From the NCBI RefSeq assembly GCF_026151205.1, contig NC_087074.1, forward strand, positions 13,187,182 through 13,251,181: a stretch of DNA of 64,000 nt. Direction: 5' to 3'. Each line of letters opens with the position of its first letter. The first letter of the stretch is position 1. Both the position numbers and the translations under genes were made by a program. The notes under the pieces were generated by a model. That model was not told the origin of the DNA, ran no database searches, and saw only the letters and a program-made list of their open reading frames with translations. This document shows, piece by piece, positions 22,001 through 34,434 of this stretch. Origin of the DNA: Bolinopsis microptera (taxonomy: Eukaryota > Ctenophora > Tentaculata > Lobata > Bolinopsidae).

Positions 22001-23150
22001 TAGATATCAGAAATGATAATAATAAATAATAATAAAATTTGGTAGCTTAAACACAAACTCTAAGCCCAGTGGATAAACCACAAAACTTATGCTCTATTGT
22101 GTGGAACAAAGATACTAGATCAAGATATCTATCAAGGAGTGTATGCATAGGACATAAAAAGTTTTGGAACGAAGATGACATGCTTATGAAGCGAGCTAAC
22201 AGTCTAATTGCTAATAAGTTCAAAAAGATCATGACATTAGGTTGCATCCTAAACAGTTTAAGCAAATAACATAAAGTTATATTGTCAATTAATCGCTCAA
22301 GCCATAACTTTTCTTAAACAGGTGAGTTTTTAATAATGTTTTGAACATATCAACATCAGAACAAGTCTTAATTTCAATTGGTAGTTGGTTCCAGATTTTC
22401 GGAGCAACAGTCTGAAACGCTCTTGGGTGCGATCTTGTAGATCCGACAGGTAGGTGTAAGGAGGAAGTTCTTCTGCTACTCGAACTAACAAATGTTACTA
22501 GATGATACTAATCGAAATTAAGATAAACCACGTTATGAGTTACACGGGAAATTATTTCCAGGTATATTTCTACATGGGTATGATTTATAGTATCTACCTG
22601 ACTAGTGGACCATTCCTACATTGCCATGGCTGGCCCTACGAAGAAAGGACATACAATTGTGACGATGTAAGTAACTCTCTCTAGCTCTTTGTACACAATT
22701 TTTACGATTAATATAATTAATTACTAATGACGTATCGAATAATATCGAATAATAAAACCTTACCACCGCGTTTCCCAGGGTGTTGGCATAGTTAGCCTAA
22801 TGTTTGTGGTAGTATGTCTGAACCTGCCCGGTGCCACTCTCATGAACTCCTTCAACCTCCTGGCCCTATTCTCCAACACCTCCACCATGTCCTGTCTCCT
22901 GGAGTCTCTCAACGCTGGACTCCTCGTATCCGCTAAAGGTCTCCTCAGCCGGCTCTCCCTCAGGAGTATCACAGATTCCAGGTCTAGGTTTCACATTTTA
23001 CTGATCTCTAAACGCGAACACCCCCTCTTGTTCCTCATTCCTCCTGTCTTGACTGCAGGGAAGTTGTTCTTTCAACACTTTCTCACCAAGAAGAGAACAA
23101 TCCAATTCAAGTTTCCTAGACTTCCTAAGAAAGTTAGTCTGACAGCTTGA
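19091..23150 (+). CDS. DHHC-type palmitoyltransferase (342 aa, six exons)
   Basis: Exons 19091-19248, 19427-19596, 21506-21582, 21721-21867, 22562-22666 and 22779-23150 join in frame to 342 residues. The protein starts with a hydrophobic segment (LVWLVAIIVILVGLLQ), followed by further membrane segments around residues 45-70 and 85-106. A cysteine-rich domain then spans residues 136-180: C137LEC140, HHC151KAC154KQC157, and the catalytic D162-H163-H164-C165 followed by GCVGLNNYHYF. One or two membrane segments follow. These enzymes transfer palmitate to cytosolic cysteines of client proteins via an acyl-cysteine intermediate. The TTxE motif usual after the last membrane helix is not visible, so the subfamily is unresolved. 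Introns 2 and 4 carry reverse-oriented LINE remnants. AATAAA lies at 23438. Confidence 0.9.
19783..21420 (-). mobile_element. LINE 3' fragment with restriction-enzyme-like endonuclease (R2/NeSL-type), in intron 2 of the DHHC gene
   Basis: Minus-strand remnant opposite to the host gene. The thumb-like part (21400 to about 20720) contains NTPMKFLGHWIYVDL. After a one-base frameshift near 20720 comes a zinc cluster (CPLCGWRHCNIKHILVAC). A PD-(D/E)xK endonuclease core follows (AERPDIVVWSDKGKVVILVE, then ERKQARYNRELIPGL). A C-terminal restriction-like endonuclease behind a CCHC cluster is the hallmark of R2/R4/NeSL-group LINEs, many of which target specific sequences. The RT fingers and palm are missing. 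The frameshift marks it as inactive. Confidence 0.82.
22018..22500 (-). mobile_element. LINE tail fragment in intron 4 of the DHHC gene
   Basis: The minus strand from about 22498 encodes SHPRAFQTVAPKIWNQLPIE followed by MFKTLLKTHLFK, the C-terminal tail of a CR1/L2-type ORF2. A stop and 3' UTR follow, then an (ATT)n tail read as (aat)n at about 22018-22037. Severely 5'-truncated; non-functional. Confidence 0.75.
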
Positions 23151-23455
23151 TCTTAGGTTCAGTAAGCTTTGCGTTATGATGTGATAAATTGTAACGATCG
23201 TACGTAACAATTTCTGGTTTATAAATTTTACACTACTTTTGGGGGAAATTTGCTCTGTAATTAAATGTAAATTTGTCGTTTTACTTATGATTATTATTAT
23301 TTCAAGTCGCCAGTATAATTGTATCCTTATTAAATTTTTCCTATGATTTCTAAGAACTAGAATTGGCTAAGCAATTTATATTAATTTCTCTTAAAGTTAT
23401 ATAAGCGTTCTAGAACTTACGTTTGCCACATTTACATAATAAATAATAATGTATA

Positions 23456-23590
23456 GACAGCAGTACAGTTTGATGTACCTCAATATTCAATATTTATTTC
23501 CATACTATGTGGACAAAATTTACATAAGACAGCAGTACAGTTTGATGAACTTACTTCAATATTCAATATTCATTTCCATACTATGTGGAA
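23456..23590 (+). repeat. Two-copy tandem repeat, about 71 bp
   Basis: The unit beginning 'gacagcagtacagtttgatg' and ending near 'ccatactatgtgg' occurs twice in succession (starts at 23456 and 23527) with a few differences. It lies just downstream of the DHHC gene polyadenylation signal. No coding role seen. Confidence 0.75.
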
Positions 23591-24058
23591 TTGATTACTT
23601 TTTGTGGTATATTTCTATGATCACTGATTTGATTGAAACGCCACTTTTATTTATATTGTGTAATGTGTTGTATTCATAAGCGCTAGGCGTTACATGAGTA
23701 AGCTGTGTGAATCTTTTGAAAAGTTTTTTAAAGATACCTCATTGCTCTGAAAGTGATTTGATATATTGTAATGTGTACATTTTAAGTAACAAGACATATG
23801 TTTATATTTTTGCAATATCGTTTCATTGTCATTACCATCGGCAGCATTATTTATCATAAATTTGCTTTGCATTCGCTCATTATCTGTTTTAGTGCTTCCT
23901 TTGATCAAATGTATAATCAATCTGTTCATGTTGGGTTGTTTCCATTGCCCTTTTAGCTTAGCATCCCTGAATACATCAATCAGTGTAATCACGTTTTTAA
24001 AATAAACTGAGTGCGAAATTTGTACAACGCTTACATTCGATATGATAACCATTATAGG

Positions 24059-24946
24059 ATGGTAAATGATGGAGAGGCTAACTCCATGGAAGATGATGAA
24101 CCGCAACTAAATGATCATCCGGATATAAACGATCCTAACCCAGAAGACCCTGAAAATCCTGGTGGTATGTTTTTATATCTTTATCACAGTGTCAAACCTT
24201 AGCCTTTTGAATCTGACAATTAAACGCTCTTATATTTGTGTTCAGAAAATTTCATATTTGAAAATGGGACAGGATTTTGAAAATATAACTTTTCGTTTTG
24301 TTAAGCTTTCTGCTGTGGGCTTCCTCCGACCGAAATCAAACTTCCAGCACCTCAATCGTGTCATTTGGCATCTATAGTTGACTTGGTTGCGGGTGAAAAA
24401 ATGCGGCAGTCAAAACTGTAAAATTTCGGTCCTGGAAATTTTATCTTCAAAAACTGAAAATGGGACAGAGATTGGGACAATATGATTTTGCAATTTATTC
24501 GTGATTTTGACTCCCAGTACCTCAATTTGGTTTCATACCATCATCAATTATATCGGCTGTTATATACAACAATTTGATAACAGCCATTGCTATTGATTAA
24601 TTTTAGGTTTGGGGGGTTTGGGCATCAACCTCATAAATACCTATTATGAGGTTGACGCCCCCCCCCCCCCCCCCTAGGTTTGTAATTTTAACTGGTTATA
24701 TCAAATCACCAGCAACCTTGTCTGCTCTGAGAACTCAATAAACCTCACGAATAAAACAGTTTATTACCAGCTGCGGAAGAAGAAGAGATAAGACTGATAA
24801 TGGAAGACATGGAGAAGATAGAGGAGTATCTGGACAGGGTAGCTCAACAAAGTGACGATCTTACCGAGCGGATCAAGGAGTTTGTAGAGGAGTTCAATAA
24901 TACTCAGCCTCTGGAAGAGGTCCAGTCTGCTCAAAACTCATCGTAG
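24059..24946 (+). CDS. Bublin-like (UPF0184/BBLN) small coiled-coil protein (93 aa, two exons)
   Basis: Exons 24059-24164 and 24771-24946 join in phase 1 to a 93-residue acidic protein. The N-terminal third is disordered and rich in D, N and P (HPDINDPNPEDPENP). The second half is a single predicted coiled coil (MEDMEKIEEYLDRVAQQSDD continuing into LTERIKEFVEEFN). The size, acidic head and pattern I..ML..I...LD.....D.L..R..E..E resemble the BBLN/C9orf16 family, which helps organise intermediate filaments at the cell cortex in worms. The family call is from memory of the pattern, not an alignment. The intron holds a 75-bp hairpin-forming MITE with a poly-C tract (about 24600-24677). Confidence 0.6.
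24600..24677 (+). repeat. Short hairpin MITE with poly-C end in the bublin-like gene intron
   Basis: 'gggcatcaacctcataaata' is mirrored by 'tattatgaggttgacgcccc', followed by a 16-nt C run. The terminal inverted structure with G/C tracts matches the other small TA-flanked MITEs in the window. Non-coding. Confidence 0.5.
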
Positions 24947-25049
24947 TGGAAACGAGTTAGAGTTTAAGATGTAGAGTCCTCAGTTTTATTCTTTAATCTG
25001 TGCATGATTTATGAACCGAATCTAGACGGACCTTTACTGATAGTTGAAA

Positions 25050-25395
25050 TTCGACATATGACGTCATCTAGCGTCATCTAGCGTCATCTAGCGTGAAATA
25101 TCGCCAGATGATGATAGATGACGCTAGATGACGCTAGATGACGCTAGATGACGCTAGATGACGCTAGATGACGCCAATTAGCGACATTGTCGCTAAGTGC
25201 ACGGCACCTTTCGAATGTCGCTATCTAGCGCTATCTAGCGCTATCTAGCGCTATCTAGCGCTATCTAGCGCTATATGACGCTATATGACGCTATATGACG
25301 CTAGATGACGCTAGATGACGCTAGATGACGCTAAGCACGCAGCACTGACGCCAGGCGACAGATAGCGCTATTTTCATAAAATTTCCGCCTTTTTT
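25050..25395 (+). repeat. Left arm, 10-bp satellite array
   Basis: Successive decamers: tagcgtcatc x3, gacgctagat x6, a unique spacer (25173-25215), gcgctatcta x5, gacgctatat x3 and gacgctagat x3. The 'cgcagcactgacgccaggcg' spacer follows. The same order appears inverted in the right arm. Confidence 0.85.
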
Positions 25396-27367
25396 TTTGC
25401 GACATCTAGCGCTATCTAGCGCTATCTAACGCTATATGTCGCAACGACATCTGACGCAGCGCTATCTAGCGCTATCTAGCGCTATCTAGCGGAGAATGTC
25501 GGTCTGTGACAGTTTACGCTAGATAGCGCTATCTAGCGCTAGATATCGTGGCGACAGCTAGCGCTAGATAGCGCGGCGTCATCTAGCGCTATCTAGCGTA
25601 AACTAGCGCTAGCTAATGAAGAATGTCGGTTTGCGACAGTCCACGCTAGATAGCGCTATCTAGCGCTATCTAGCGCTAGATATCGTGGCGACAGCTAGCG
25701 CTAGATAGCGCTAGATAGCGCTATCAAGCGTAAACTAGCGCTAGCTAATGAAGAATTTCGGTTTGCGACAGTCCACGCTAGATAGCGCTATCTAGCGCTA
25801 TCTAGCGTGGCGACAGCTAGCGCTAGATAGCGCGGCGCCATCTAGCGCTATCTAGCGTAAACTAGCGCTAGCTAATGAAGAATGTCGGTTTGCGACAGTC
25901 CACGCAGTACGCGTAGACACATGGCTATCATGTCACATGTGAATCCAGACCCTCACCCCAAAGCTATCAAAGTTATCTAGCCTTAATTGACGATGTCAAT
26001 TCATCGCAGCTCGGCGAGGCACAGAAGCGCATTTCGCAGATCTAGCGAGAAGCATAATTGGATGCGCGGCGCGGCACAGTAACGCTTATAGCTTAATTTG
26101 CAGAATAACTTGCAATTTAGTAACGTATAATATGTGCTAAATTTTGTACGAACAAGTAAATTATTTGATCATTGTTAATGGACTAGCCCTATTTGATAGA
26201 TTGAAAGCCCCCCCCCCCCCCCCGCAATAGGGGATGGACTAATTTATTGTCCGCGTCATAATATCAATCAGTTTAAAAACACTCGCCGGGCACTCTAAAA
26301 AAACTCTATCAAGGTTACTGGGCGGCGCTCAGCCTGTCATTCCGCCGAATCTTTATTTTATGTTTATGAACATAATCATATATCGTACCCAAGAGTTTTC
26401 AGTTTACGAACTACGCTTGTAGCGCGATGCGTTACTGTGCCGCGCCGCGCACTCAATAAGGCTTTCACAGATCGGCGAGATGCGCTACTGTGTCGCGCCG
26501 CGCATCCAAAAATGCTTCTCGGCATCTAATAATGCTTTTCGGCGAGATGCACCACTGAGCTGTGAAAGATTGGCATCATGAATCAACGATTTTAGTTACT
26601 TGTATAAATTTCGTCGAAATCTAGTACGTGCCGCTTTTTTCCGATCTTGTAGGTTTACAACCTACCAGGACGCGCGCCGAGTTGGACTCGTCGACGGTCC
26701 TAATATATGGAACAGAGATTTTACGAGTATCACCCGTTAATTCCGATCCCGAAATGTTAAGGGTCGACGGTCGTTTACATATAACGTAATCAGCTGAGGA
26801 GGTTGGGGTTTCCAAATGATTATTGATTACGCTAGTGTAATATTGACATAATAGCTATGGTAAAACTGATTACGGAGTATGTGAACGACCCCTCATTGTT
26901 AGTAATCAGTTCCATACATTGATTGACGATGACAATCCATCGAGATCGTTGCTCCATCGACGACGATCGATCGACGACGATCGATTCGATGCGAAGCAAA
27001 AATGCTAGTTTGCGCGGCGTGTCGAAGCGGTGAAGTCCTCCAATTCCATACATAGCTATTAAGCTATCAGTATTATGTCACAATCACACTAGTAAGCGTA
27101 ATAATTTGAAAAACCCCGGCCGGCGGCATCAGGCCCCTTATATAATTATAATATGTAAACGACCCCTTGATTAAGCGATATTTAATATTTTGTTCCACTC
27201 AGCCGAATATTTAATAAATCGAGTGTAATAGTTGGGTGACTTCGACGCGCGCGCAAGCTTATAGTTATATCATTCTCACTTAAATTATAATTAATTTTCA
27301 TACACAGTAAAAATTAATTTTCATACAAAATAAAAATAACAAAAAAGATTGGGTGGGGAAAGACAGG

Positions 27368-27640
<273 letters not shown>

Positions 27641-28334
27641 GTTAGGGTTACTGTTACTGTGATAGGATATGATATCTAGCGCTACATGACGCAACGACAT
27701 CTGACGCAGCAACATATTGATATAGCGCTAGATAGCGACATCTAGCGCTAAATAGCCTGGACTGACACGACCCGAAATTCTTCGCTATTTAGCGCTATCT
27801 AACGCTATTTAGCGCTATCTAACGCCAGATAGCGCTATCTAGCGCTATATGTCGCAACAACATCTGACGCTATATAGCGCTATCTGGCGCTATATAGCAC
27901 TAGATAGCGTGAACTGTCGTAAACTGACCTATCCCGCTATCCAGCGCTTGATGTCGCCTGCGTCAGATGTCGTCGCGTCAGATGTCGTCAGATGTCGCTA
28001 GATGGCGTCAGATAGCGTCAGATAGCGTCAGATGTCGCGGCAACATATAACGCTAGATGACGCTAGATGACGCCAAATAGCGCTATCTAGCGCTATATGT
28101 CGCAACAACATCTGACGCTATATAGCGCTATCTGGCGCTATATAGCGCTAGATAGCGTGAACTGTCGTAAACTGACCTATCCCGCTATCCAGCGCTTGAT
28201 GTCGCCTGCGTCAGATGTCGTCGCGTCAGATGTCGTCAGATGTCGCTAGATGGCGTCAGATAGCGTCAGATAGCGTCAGATGTCGCGGCAACATATAACG
28301 CTAGATGACGCTAGATGTCGTCCCTAGAATTTTT

Positions 28335-28810
28335 ATGAAAATAGCGCTATCTGTCGCCTGGCGTCAGTGCTGCGTGCTTAGCGTCATCTAGCGTCATCTA
28401 GCGTCATCTAGCGTCATATAGCGTCATATAGCGTCATATAGCGCTAGATAGCGCTAGATAGCGCTAGATAGCGCTAGATAGCGCTAGATAGCGACATTCG
28501 AAAGGTGCCGTGCACTTAGCGACAATGTCGCTAATTGGCGTCATCTAGCGTCATCTAGCGTCATCTAGCGTCATCTAGCGTCATATAGCGTCATATAGCG
28601 TCATATAGCGCTAGATAGCGCTAGATAGCGCTAGATAGCGCTAGATAGCGCTAGATAGCGACATTCGAAAGGTGCCGTGCACTTAGCGACAATGTCGCTA
28701 ATTGGCGTCATCTAGCGTCATCTAGCGTCATCTAGCGTCATCTAGCGTCATCTATCATCATCTGGCGATATTTCACGCTAGATGACGCTAGATGACGCTA
28801 GATGACGTCA
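28335..28810 (+). repeat. Right arm, 10-bp satellite array with an extra duplicated block
   Basis: Reverse complement of the left arm, except that the block from the tcatctagcg run to the 'acaatgtcgctaattggcgt' spacer occurs twice (about 28379-28534 and 28535-28705). This lengthens the right arm by about 170 bp. Confidence 0.85.
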
Positions 28811-28849
28811 TATGTCGAATTTCAACTATCAGTAAAGGTCCATCTAGAC

Positions 28850-29325
28850 TTTATTTTAGGCATTCACTTGATGTTATTAAACGTTGTAACGATTATGCGC
28901 AGATATGATGTAAATCACAACGAAACTTGGTAATACGTAATATTCACAGATACAATGTAAATTGCAATGAAACGTGCTGTATTTATGAACTTCGCTGGTC
29001 GAAATGTGGAATGCAATGTTAATTGATTGATATTTATTTCTATAAAACTGAATTTTTATGAAATGCCTTGTCCCCTCGATTGCGTGATGAATAAAAATCG
29101 ATGATATATTAGTTGATTGATCCTTCTTGCCCCAGCCCCCTGTCAAACTGTACCATTATTAATTATACTTGTTTTTAACCCAAGTTGGGACTTATACCAG
29201 ACAAATTCACACTGAACTGGCAGGAAGGATAGCATGTAAGGAATAAAATGAACCGTATCTGTTCCACCTGCAAGATGATTACAAGGTAGCGGAGATCACG
29301 TGACAAGGTAAAGATCACGTGACAC
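28850..29325. other. Upstream region of the kelch-like gene
   Basis: A non-coding stretch between the foldback element and the kelch-like start codon. Apart from two E-box palindromes next to the ATG I see no structure in it. Confidence 0.4.
29296..29323 (+). promoter_or_regulatory. Twin TCACGTGAC E-box palindromes at the kelch-like start
   Basis: TCACGTGAC occurs at 29296-29304 and again at 29315-29323, 19 bp apart. Both are embedded in a repeated 'gatcacgtgaca' and end 2 bp before the ATG at 29326. This extended E-box is the consensus of USF/MiT-TFE basic helix-loop-helix factors. Whether they act as a promoter or 5' UTR element is not known from the sequence. Confidence 0.45.
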
Positions 29326-32300
29326 ATGACTGAGGGGAACTATGAGGCCATGCCTCTGATTGTGAACGATCCTGGCCATGCTTCGCTTGCTCTTCAAGCC
29401 ATGGACGAGCTCAGGAAGAAACGGTGCTTCTGTGATGTTCTCATTGCAGTAGAGGTTATTTATTTAATATTTATTTGATCTTTTTATTTGGCCCGAACCT
29501 TTAGATCTGCTGGACGAGAGGGGACGCTTGTTTTTTTGTTTTTATTTGTTATCAAATCTTATTATTGAGACAATTTGTTGCCAGCGAGGTAGCACTGCTA
29601 TTTACTAAGTAGACCTTGTTCGACAGGAGTGTGACATATCAGCTCACCGACTGGTTCTAGCCGCCAGTAGCTCTTACTTTTACGCCATGTTCACCAATGA
29701 TCTCCACGAGAGCACCTCTAAAAAAGTAACAGATCTTACATTACATATTTATTGTTTAATTTTTCGATTGAATCTATTCTAATTAACTGATAACTTTGAT
29801 TTGTAAAACATATTTTTTCAAATTTCTTGCGAAAAAAACTTCCCTTGACTATCGTTTCACTTGCAGATAGAAATCAAGAATGTAGATTCCCAGACAATGC
29901 AGAACTTAGTAAACTACGCGTACACTTCTCAGATAGAAATAAGGAAAGATAATGTACAGGTCTGTTACTAAAAGGGAAATTGTATAATAAGTATTATGGA
30001 TATTAAAACATTTTATGCTCAGTTGGGCTCTAAATAATTGGATCTTCTCGCACTTAAGATGTTGGTTCTTAATAAAAAATAAATTGTTAACTGGCAGCAT
30101 GTTGTTGACTGATGTTACTTGGCAGCATGCTGTTGACTGATGCTATCTTCAGGTATTATTGACTGCTGCTGGGCTGTTGCAGTTCGACAAGGTCCAGGAG
30201 ATCTGCACTGATTTCATTAAAAGAGAGCTGACTCCCTCCAATTGTATTGGGATATACAACTACGCTGACAGGTGAGTCCTTATCAAATTATCACAAGATG
30301 TTTCTACGCCTTACTGTTCAGCATCTTAGCAGGGATTTGTATCTTAAATAAATAGGTCTATCAGTAAAATTACGCTTAAAATATGATCAGCCACAATCAA
30401 TCCACACATTTGTCAGATACGGTTTTGTTGACCTGCTCAGAGCAGCTGACGACTTTGCAAAGAGGAATTTTGTTGAGATGTGCTTGTGCGACGAGTTCTT
30501 GAGCCTGGATACGGGAAGGTTACTACAACTGGTATCCAGCAATGAACTTAATGTTCTTGTTGAGTCCAAGGTATCTATTGTGTTATTTATTCAGGACTTC
30601 AGGAGTTTTGTAACTTAGTGATATTTCTGGGTCTGTTCAGTTGGCTGTAAAATAAATTCCATTAATGCCGGAGCCCGCATATAATATCAAACACTGAATT
30701 TAGACGAACATTTTACGAATGGATATTGAATAATCTGTTTTTTTAAATGAACAGTTTAAAACTCAGAAAATTTATCAAGATCGTGCTTTTTCTACACGTC
30801 ATACAATTTGTAACGATCTGTGGATATATCCGTATATATACTAAATACATCGGTACTTTTCAGGTGTACGAAGGTGTGATGACATGGATCCGGCACAGCC
30901 CGGAGGAACGAGCCGAACATTTACCTGATCTACTAGCTGCTGTTAGACTACCCCTAATATCTTCCAAATACCTTGTAGACCACATTGAAAAGGTTTCAGT
31001 TGGAGCCATTTCTATATTTAAATTTGTATTTACGTGTCTCTTTGTAGTAAAAATAGATGTTGTTTGAGTATTTCTACGATTTTAATATTTTAATTTTCAA
31101 ACGTGGGCTGTCTCTACAACAAAAACAGCCAATGATTTTTAAATGATTCTACTACAAAATATATAGTATAATAAAATGATATGATAAATTACTCATAGAC
31201 TCAATCAATATTGGTATGTATATTATACCAATATAAATATTGGTATATTAGCATACATTCAATGTATATTTTGCATTGTCTCCTAATATATAATAACATT
31301 AAATTTAAATTGAAATTTTAAAATGTAAAAATATTCCAGGAGGAGCTGATAGCAGAAAGTGAGAACTGCAGAGTGCTTGTAGAAGCTGCCAAGAACCATC
31401 ACATCCTTCCTGAGCACAGCTCCGGTCTGAACCAGGTGTTACCGCGTCACGCGTACGACAGCGAGGGACTCTACGTGTTCGGGGGCTATCATCGTACAGT
31501 TCTGCGTACTGGAGAGATGTACGACGCTAATACTGATGTTTGGAGGTATTTTGGAGGAGTGTCTGTTTTAACCGCTCTGCAGAATAACATCGTGATTTCA
31601 GAAGCATATGGTTAAGAATTAAATTATTTAGCTCGAATGCTAACGTTTACTGACTCAGCAATATTCACTTGATAACAAATTACTAAAATTCCAGGGAGTT
31701 ACCGATGATGGAATGTCAGAGGTACGGTCCAGGCAGTGCACGACTAGAAGGTTTACTCTATGTAGCTGGAGGACACGACTCATGCTTCCATCTCGCTTCA
31801 GTGGAGTGTTTTAATCCTCGGTCGATGGAGTGGACTAAGGCAGCCCCAATGTTAGACCAGAGATTTGGGGTAGCCCTGGGTGAACTCAATGGCTGGTTGT
31901 ATGCAGTGGGTGGCAGAGACTCAAAAGAGCGCCACTCCAGTGTTGAGTGCTACGACGCCACATTAGACTCCTGGAAGTATGTCAATAAGATGAGTTTCCC
32001 ACGGTCGGGGGTCGGTATAGGGGTTCTAAATGGGGCTCTGCACTCAGTAGGGGGTTACGATGGACACAGCGATCTAGCGTCAGTTGAGAGGTACGACCCG
32101 AGGATAGGAGAGTGGCACTGTGTTTACCCAATGACTCACGCCAGGACCTTATGTGGGGTGGCGGTGCTCAACTCAGCGCTCTATGTGGTGGGTGGGCGGT
32201 GCGGGAACACTAAACTAGCTACCGTAGAATGCTACGAGCCGCGCACAAACACTTGGTCATTGGTAGAACCGCTGACTGTGCCCCGCGATGGACATGGTTT

Positions 32301-32454
32301 AGGTGCGCTTAACGGGAGACTTTACGCGGTAGGCGGGAAAACTGACACCACTAAGTTGGAGGTTGTGGAATGCTATGATCCGGTGCTAGACAGTTGGAGC
32401 ATGGTCACGCCCATGTTTGATAAGAGAAACATCGTTACTTTAGCTGTTATCTAG
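29326..32454 (+). CDS. Kelch-like BTB-BACK-Kelch protein (562 aa, eight exons)
   Basis: Exons 29326-29454, 29627-29725, 29867-29959, 30153-30271, 30417-30570, 30864-30992, 31340-31545 and 31695-32454 join in frame to 562 residues. The BTB domain (about residues 20-130) has CFCDVLIAVEECDISAHRLV and SSYFYAMFTNDLHES. The BACK domain (about 135-235) has TPSNCIGIYNYADRYGFVDL and LDTGRLLQLVSSNELNV. Six kelch blades follow (about 280-562), each with a GG pair and a Y/F-D...W signature, for example LYAVGGRDSKERHSSVECYD. Family members serve as substrate adaptors of CUL3 ubiquitin ligases: BTB binds CUL3, and the propeller binds the substrate. It most resembles the KLHL2/3/17/20 group, but the ortholog is not resolved. 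Two E-boxes sit directly upstream. All domains are complete. Confidence 0.93.
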
Positions 32455-33332
32455 CCTTCCCATCTGATAACATGAGATTTTGAACATTTTTAAGATTTTT
32501 ATGAAGTATTATGATTGTTCAGTTATTCACAGATCTAGTTCACTTTCAGTCAAACAAACGGAGGCCCGAAGTGGTATGATTACATTCATCTTGAGTCGAT
32601 TATACTTATCACTTTGCCGCATGAATAATTTGAGACCAATTTTATTAGCTTGCTGTGTTATAAATTGATGATTCTAAAGTTCTAAGAACATCATAGTTCA
32701 TCATTTATTTAACTGTCTAGAAATAACGTTTTTTTTTTCAGATTTAAAACAATTTGGCTTGAACAGCCTTTATGATTTAACCTCAATTGACCATCATATA
32801 TTTCAACAATTTATACCTGATTGAGTAACATGTGTACTAACAGCTAACCACATGTTACAATGTACACAAAACTCTGTTATATTTAGGTTAAATTGTCACT
32901 TTTAAATGTACAGCCCAACTGAACGTATTGTATCGTCATAATATTATAACTGTCATACCGATTGTAAATTACACCTCGATTTATTTGAATTTTAATCAAA
33001 CTTAATCATACTATTTTCAACGTACGACTTATGATTCTAGACGATTTGCTCTCTGTGTACTTTTGTAATATAATTTATCTCTATTTTACCCGATTTACCA
33101 AGTTACCCAGGTTTCGGTAAATCGGAGTTTAACAGCAACGACCTCACTTAATCGAATTAATAGCTACTTTATTGCTATATTTATCATCATTATAATATGT
33201 TTCATGCGACGTAACTGAAAACTTAAATTAAAACGAAAAGTATCTAAAACAAATATTAAACGATTTGTAAACAGTCATCAGATCACTGTCTCATAGAAAA
33301 CTTGATGGAACGCCATTATATGATAATATAAT
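32455..33332. other. 3' flank of the kelch-like gene, no gene recognised
   Basis: A+T-rich sequence between the kelch-like stop and the small foldback element. Short open frames here lack any signature. Confidence 0.4.
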
Positions 33333-33340
33333 AATTCAAC

Positions 33341-34151
33341 GGGAAGTTGGTCGTTTAGCTCCGGACAGTCTATGCACGGTCCCTGCACGGTCCATGCAAC
33401 AACATACGATTTAAGAACACTCCATGCACGGTCCCTGCACAATGAACACTTGATGCACGGTCCCTGCACGGTCAGTCCCTGCACACTCCCTGCACGGTCT
33501 ATGCACACTCCCTGCACGGTCTATGCACGGTCCCTGCATGGTCCCTGCACAGTAACATATGAACACCGGCTAGTAGCCACTTTTGTAATAACAGCTCCTC
33601 AACTTCACATTACCAAACCGGCTACTAACCGGCACTTAAAAAGTGGTCACTAGCCGGCTACTAACCGGCTACTAGCCGGCTAGTGACCACAAAGTGGCTA
33701 CTAACCGGCTACTAGGCGGTCACTAGCCGGCTATTAGCTGAGCTCAAAAGCAGACCTACTTTCTCGAGGTTCCAAACCGGCTACTAGTAGGTCTGCTTTA
33801 GAGCCAAGCTAATAGCCGGCTAGTGACCGCCTAGTAGCCGGTTAGTAGCCACTTTGTGGTCACTAGCCGGCTAGTAGCCGGTTTGGTTATGTGAAGTTGA
33901 GGAGCTGTTATTACGAAAGTGGCTACTAGCCGGCTAGTAGCTGGTGTTCATATGTTACTGTGCAGGGACCGTACAGGGTCCGAGCAGGGAGTGTGCATAG
34001 ACCGTGCAGGGAGTGTGCAGTGACTGACCGTGCAGGGACCGTGCATTAAGTGTTCATTGTGCAGGGAGTGTACATGGAGTGTTCTTTTGTTGTTGCATGG
34101 ACCGTGCAAGGACCGTGCATAGACTGTCCGGAACTAAACGACCAACTTGCC
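33341..34151. mobile_element. 0.8-kb foldback transposon, second example, 8-bp TSD
   Basis: Termini GGGAAGTTGGTCGTTTAG (left) and its near-exact complement (right) are flanked by AATTCAAC at 33333-33340 and 34152-34159. The arms (about 33341-33760 and 33786-34151) are mirror images. The outer part consists of repeats of a tgcacggtccc-type unit, and the inner part of taccggctac/tagccgg-type units. A loop of about 25 nt lies near 33761-33785. No coding capacity. It shares the architecture of the 25-29 kb element (GG ends, 8-bp duplication, arms of short tandem repeats), though the repeat sequences differ. Confidence 0.85.
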
Positions 34152-34434
34152 AATTCAACTACTTTATCCACTTTAAGTTTTCTGGCCACAATCTTACCAT
34201 TTCTGTGACTTAAGTTACGTTAAGATTATTCGTTCGATTTATCTTTTGATAAAAATTCTAAATTTTCATTATGAAAATGTGGCATTAGTGAGGCCATGCC
34301 CGCCATGGCCGAAAAATCAAGGCCGGAACTTTTTACGGCCGGAAAACTTTGGGCCGATATGGTATCTTATTTCTCTGTGTCAAAAGCAACATCAAGTTAT
34401 AATTCCTTACTTTGAATTTTCATAGGTTTTCAGG

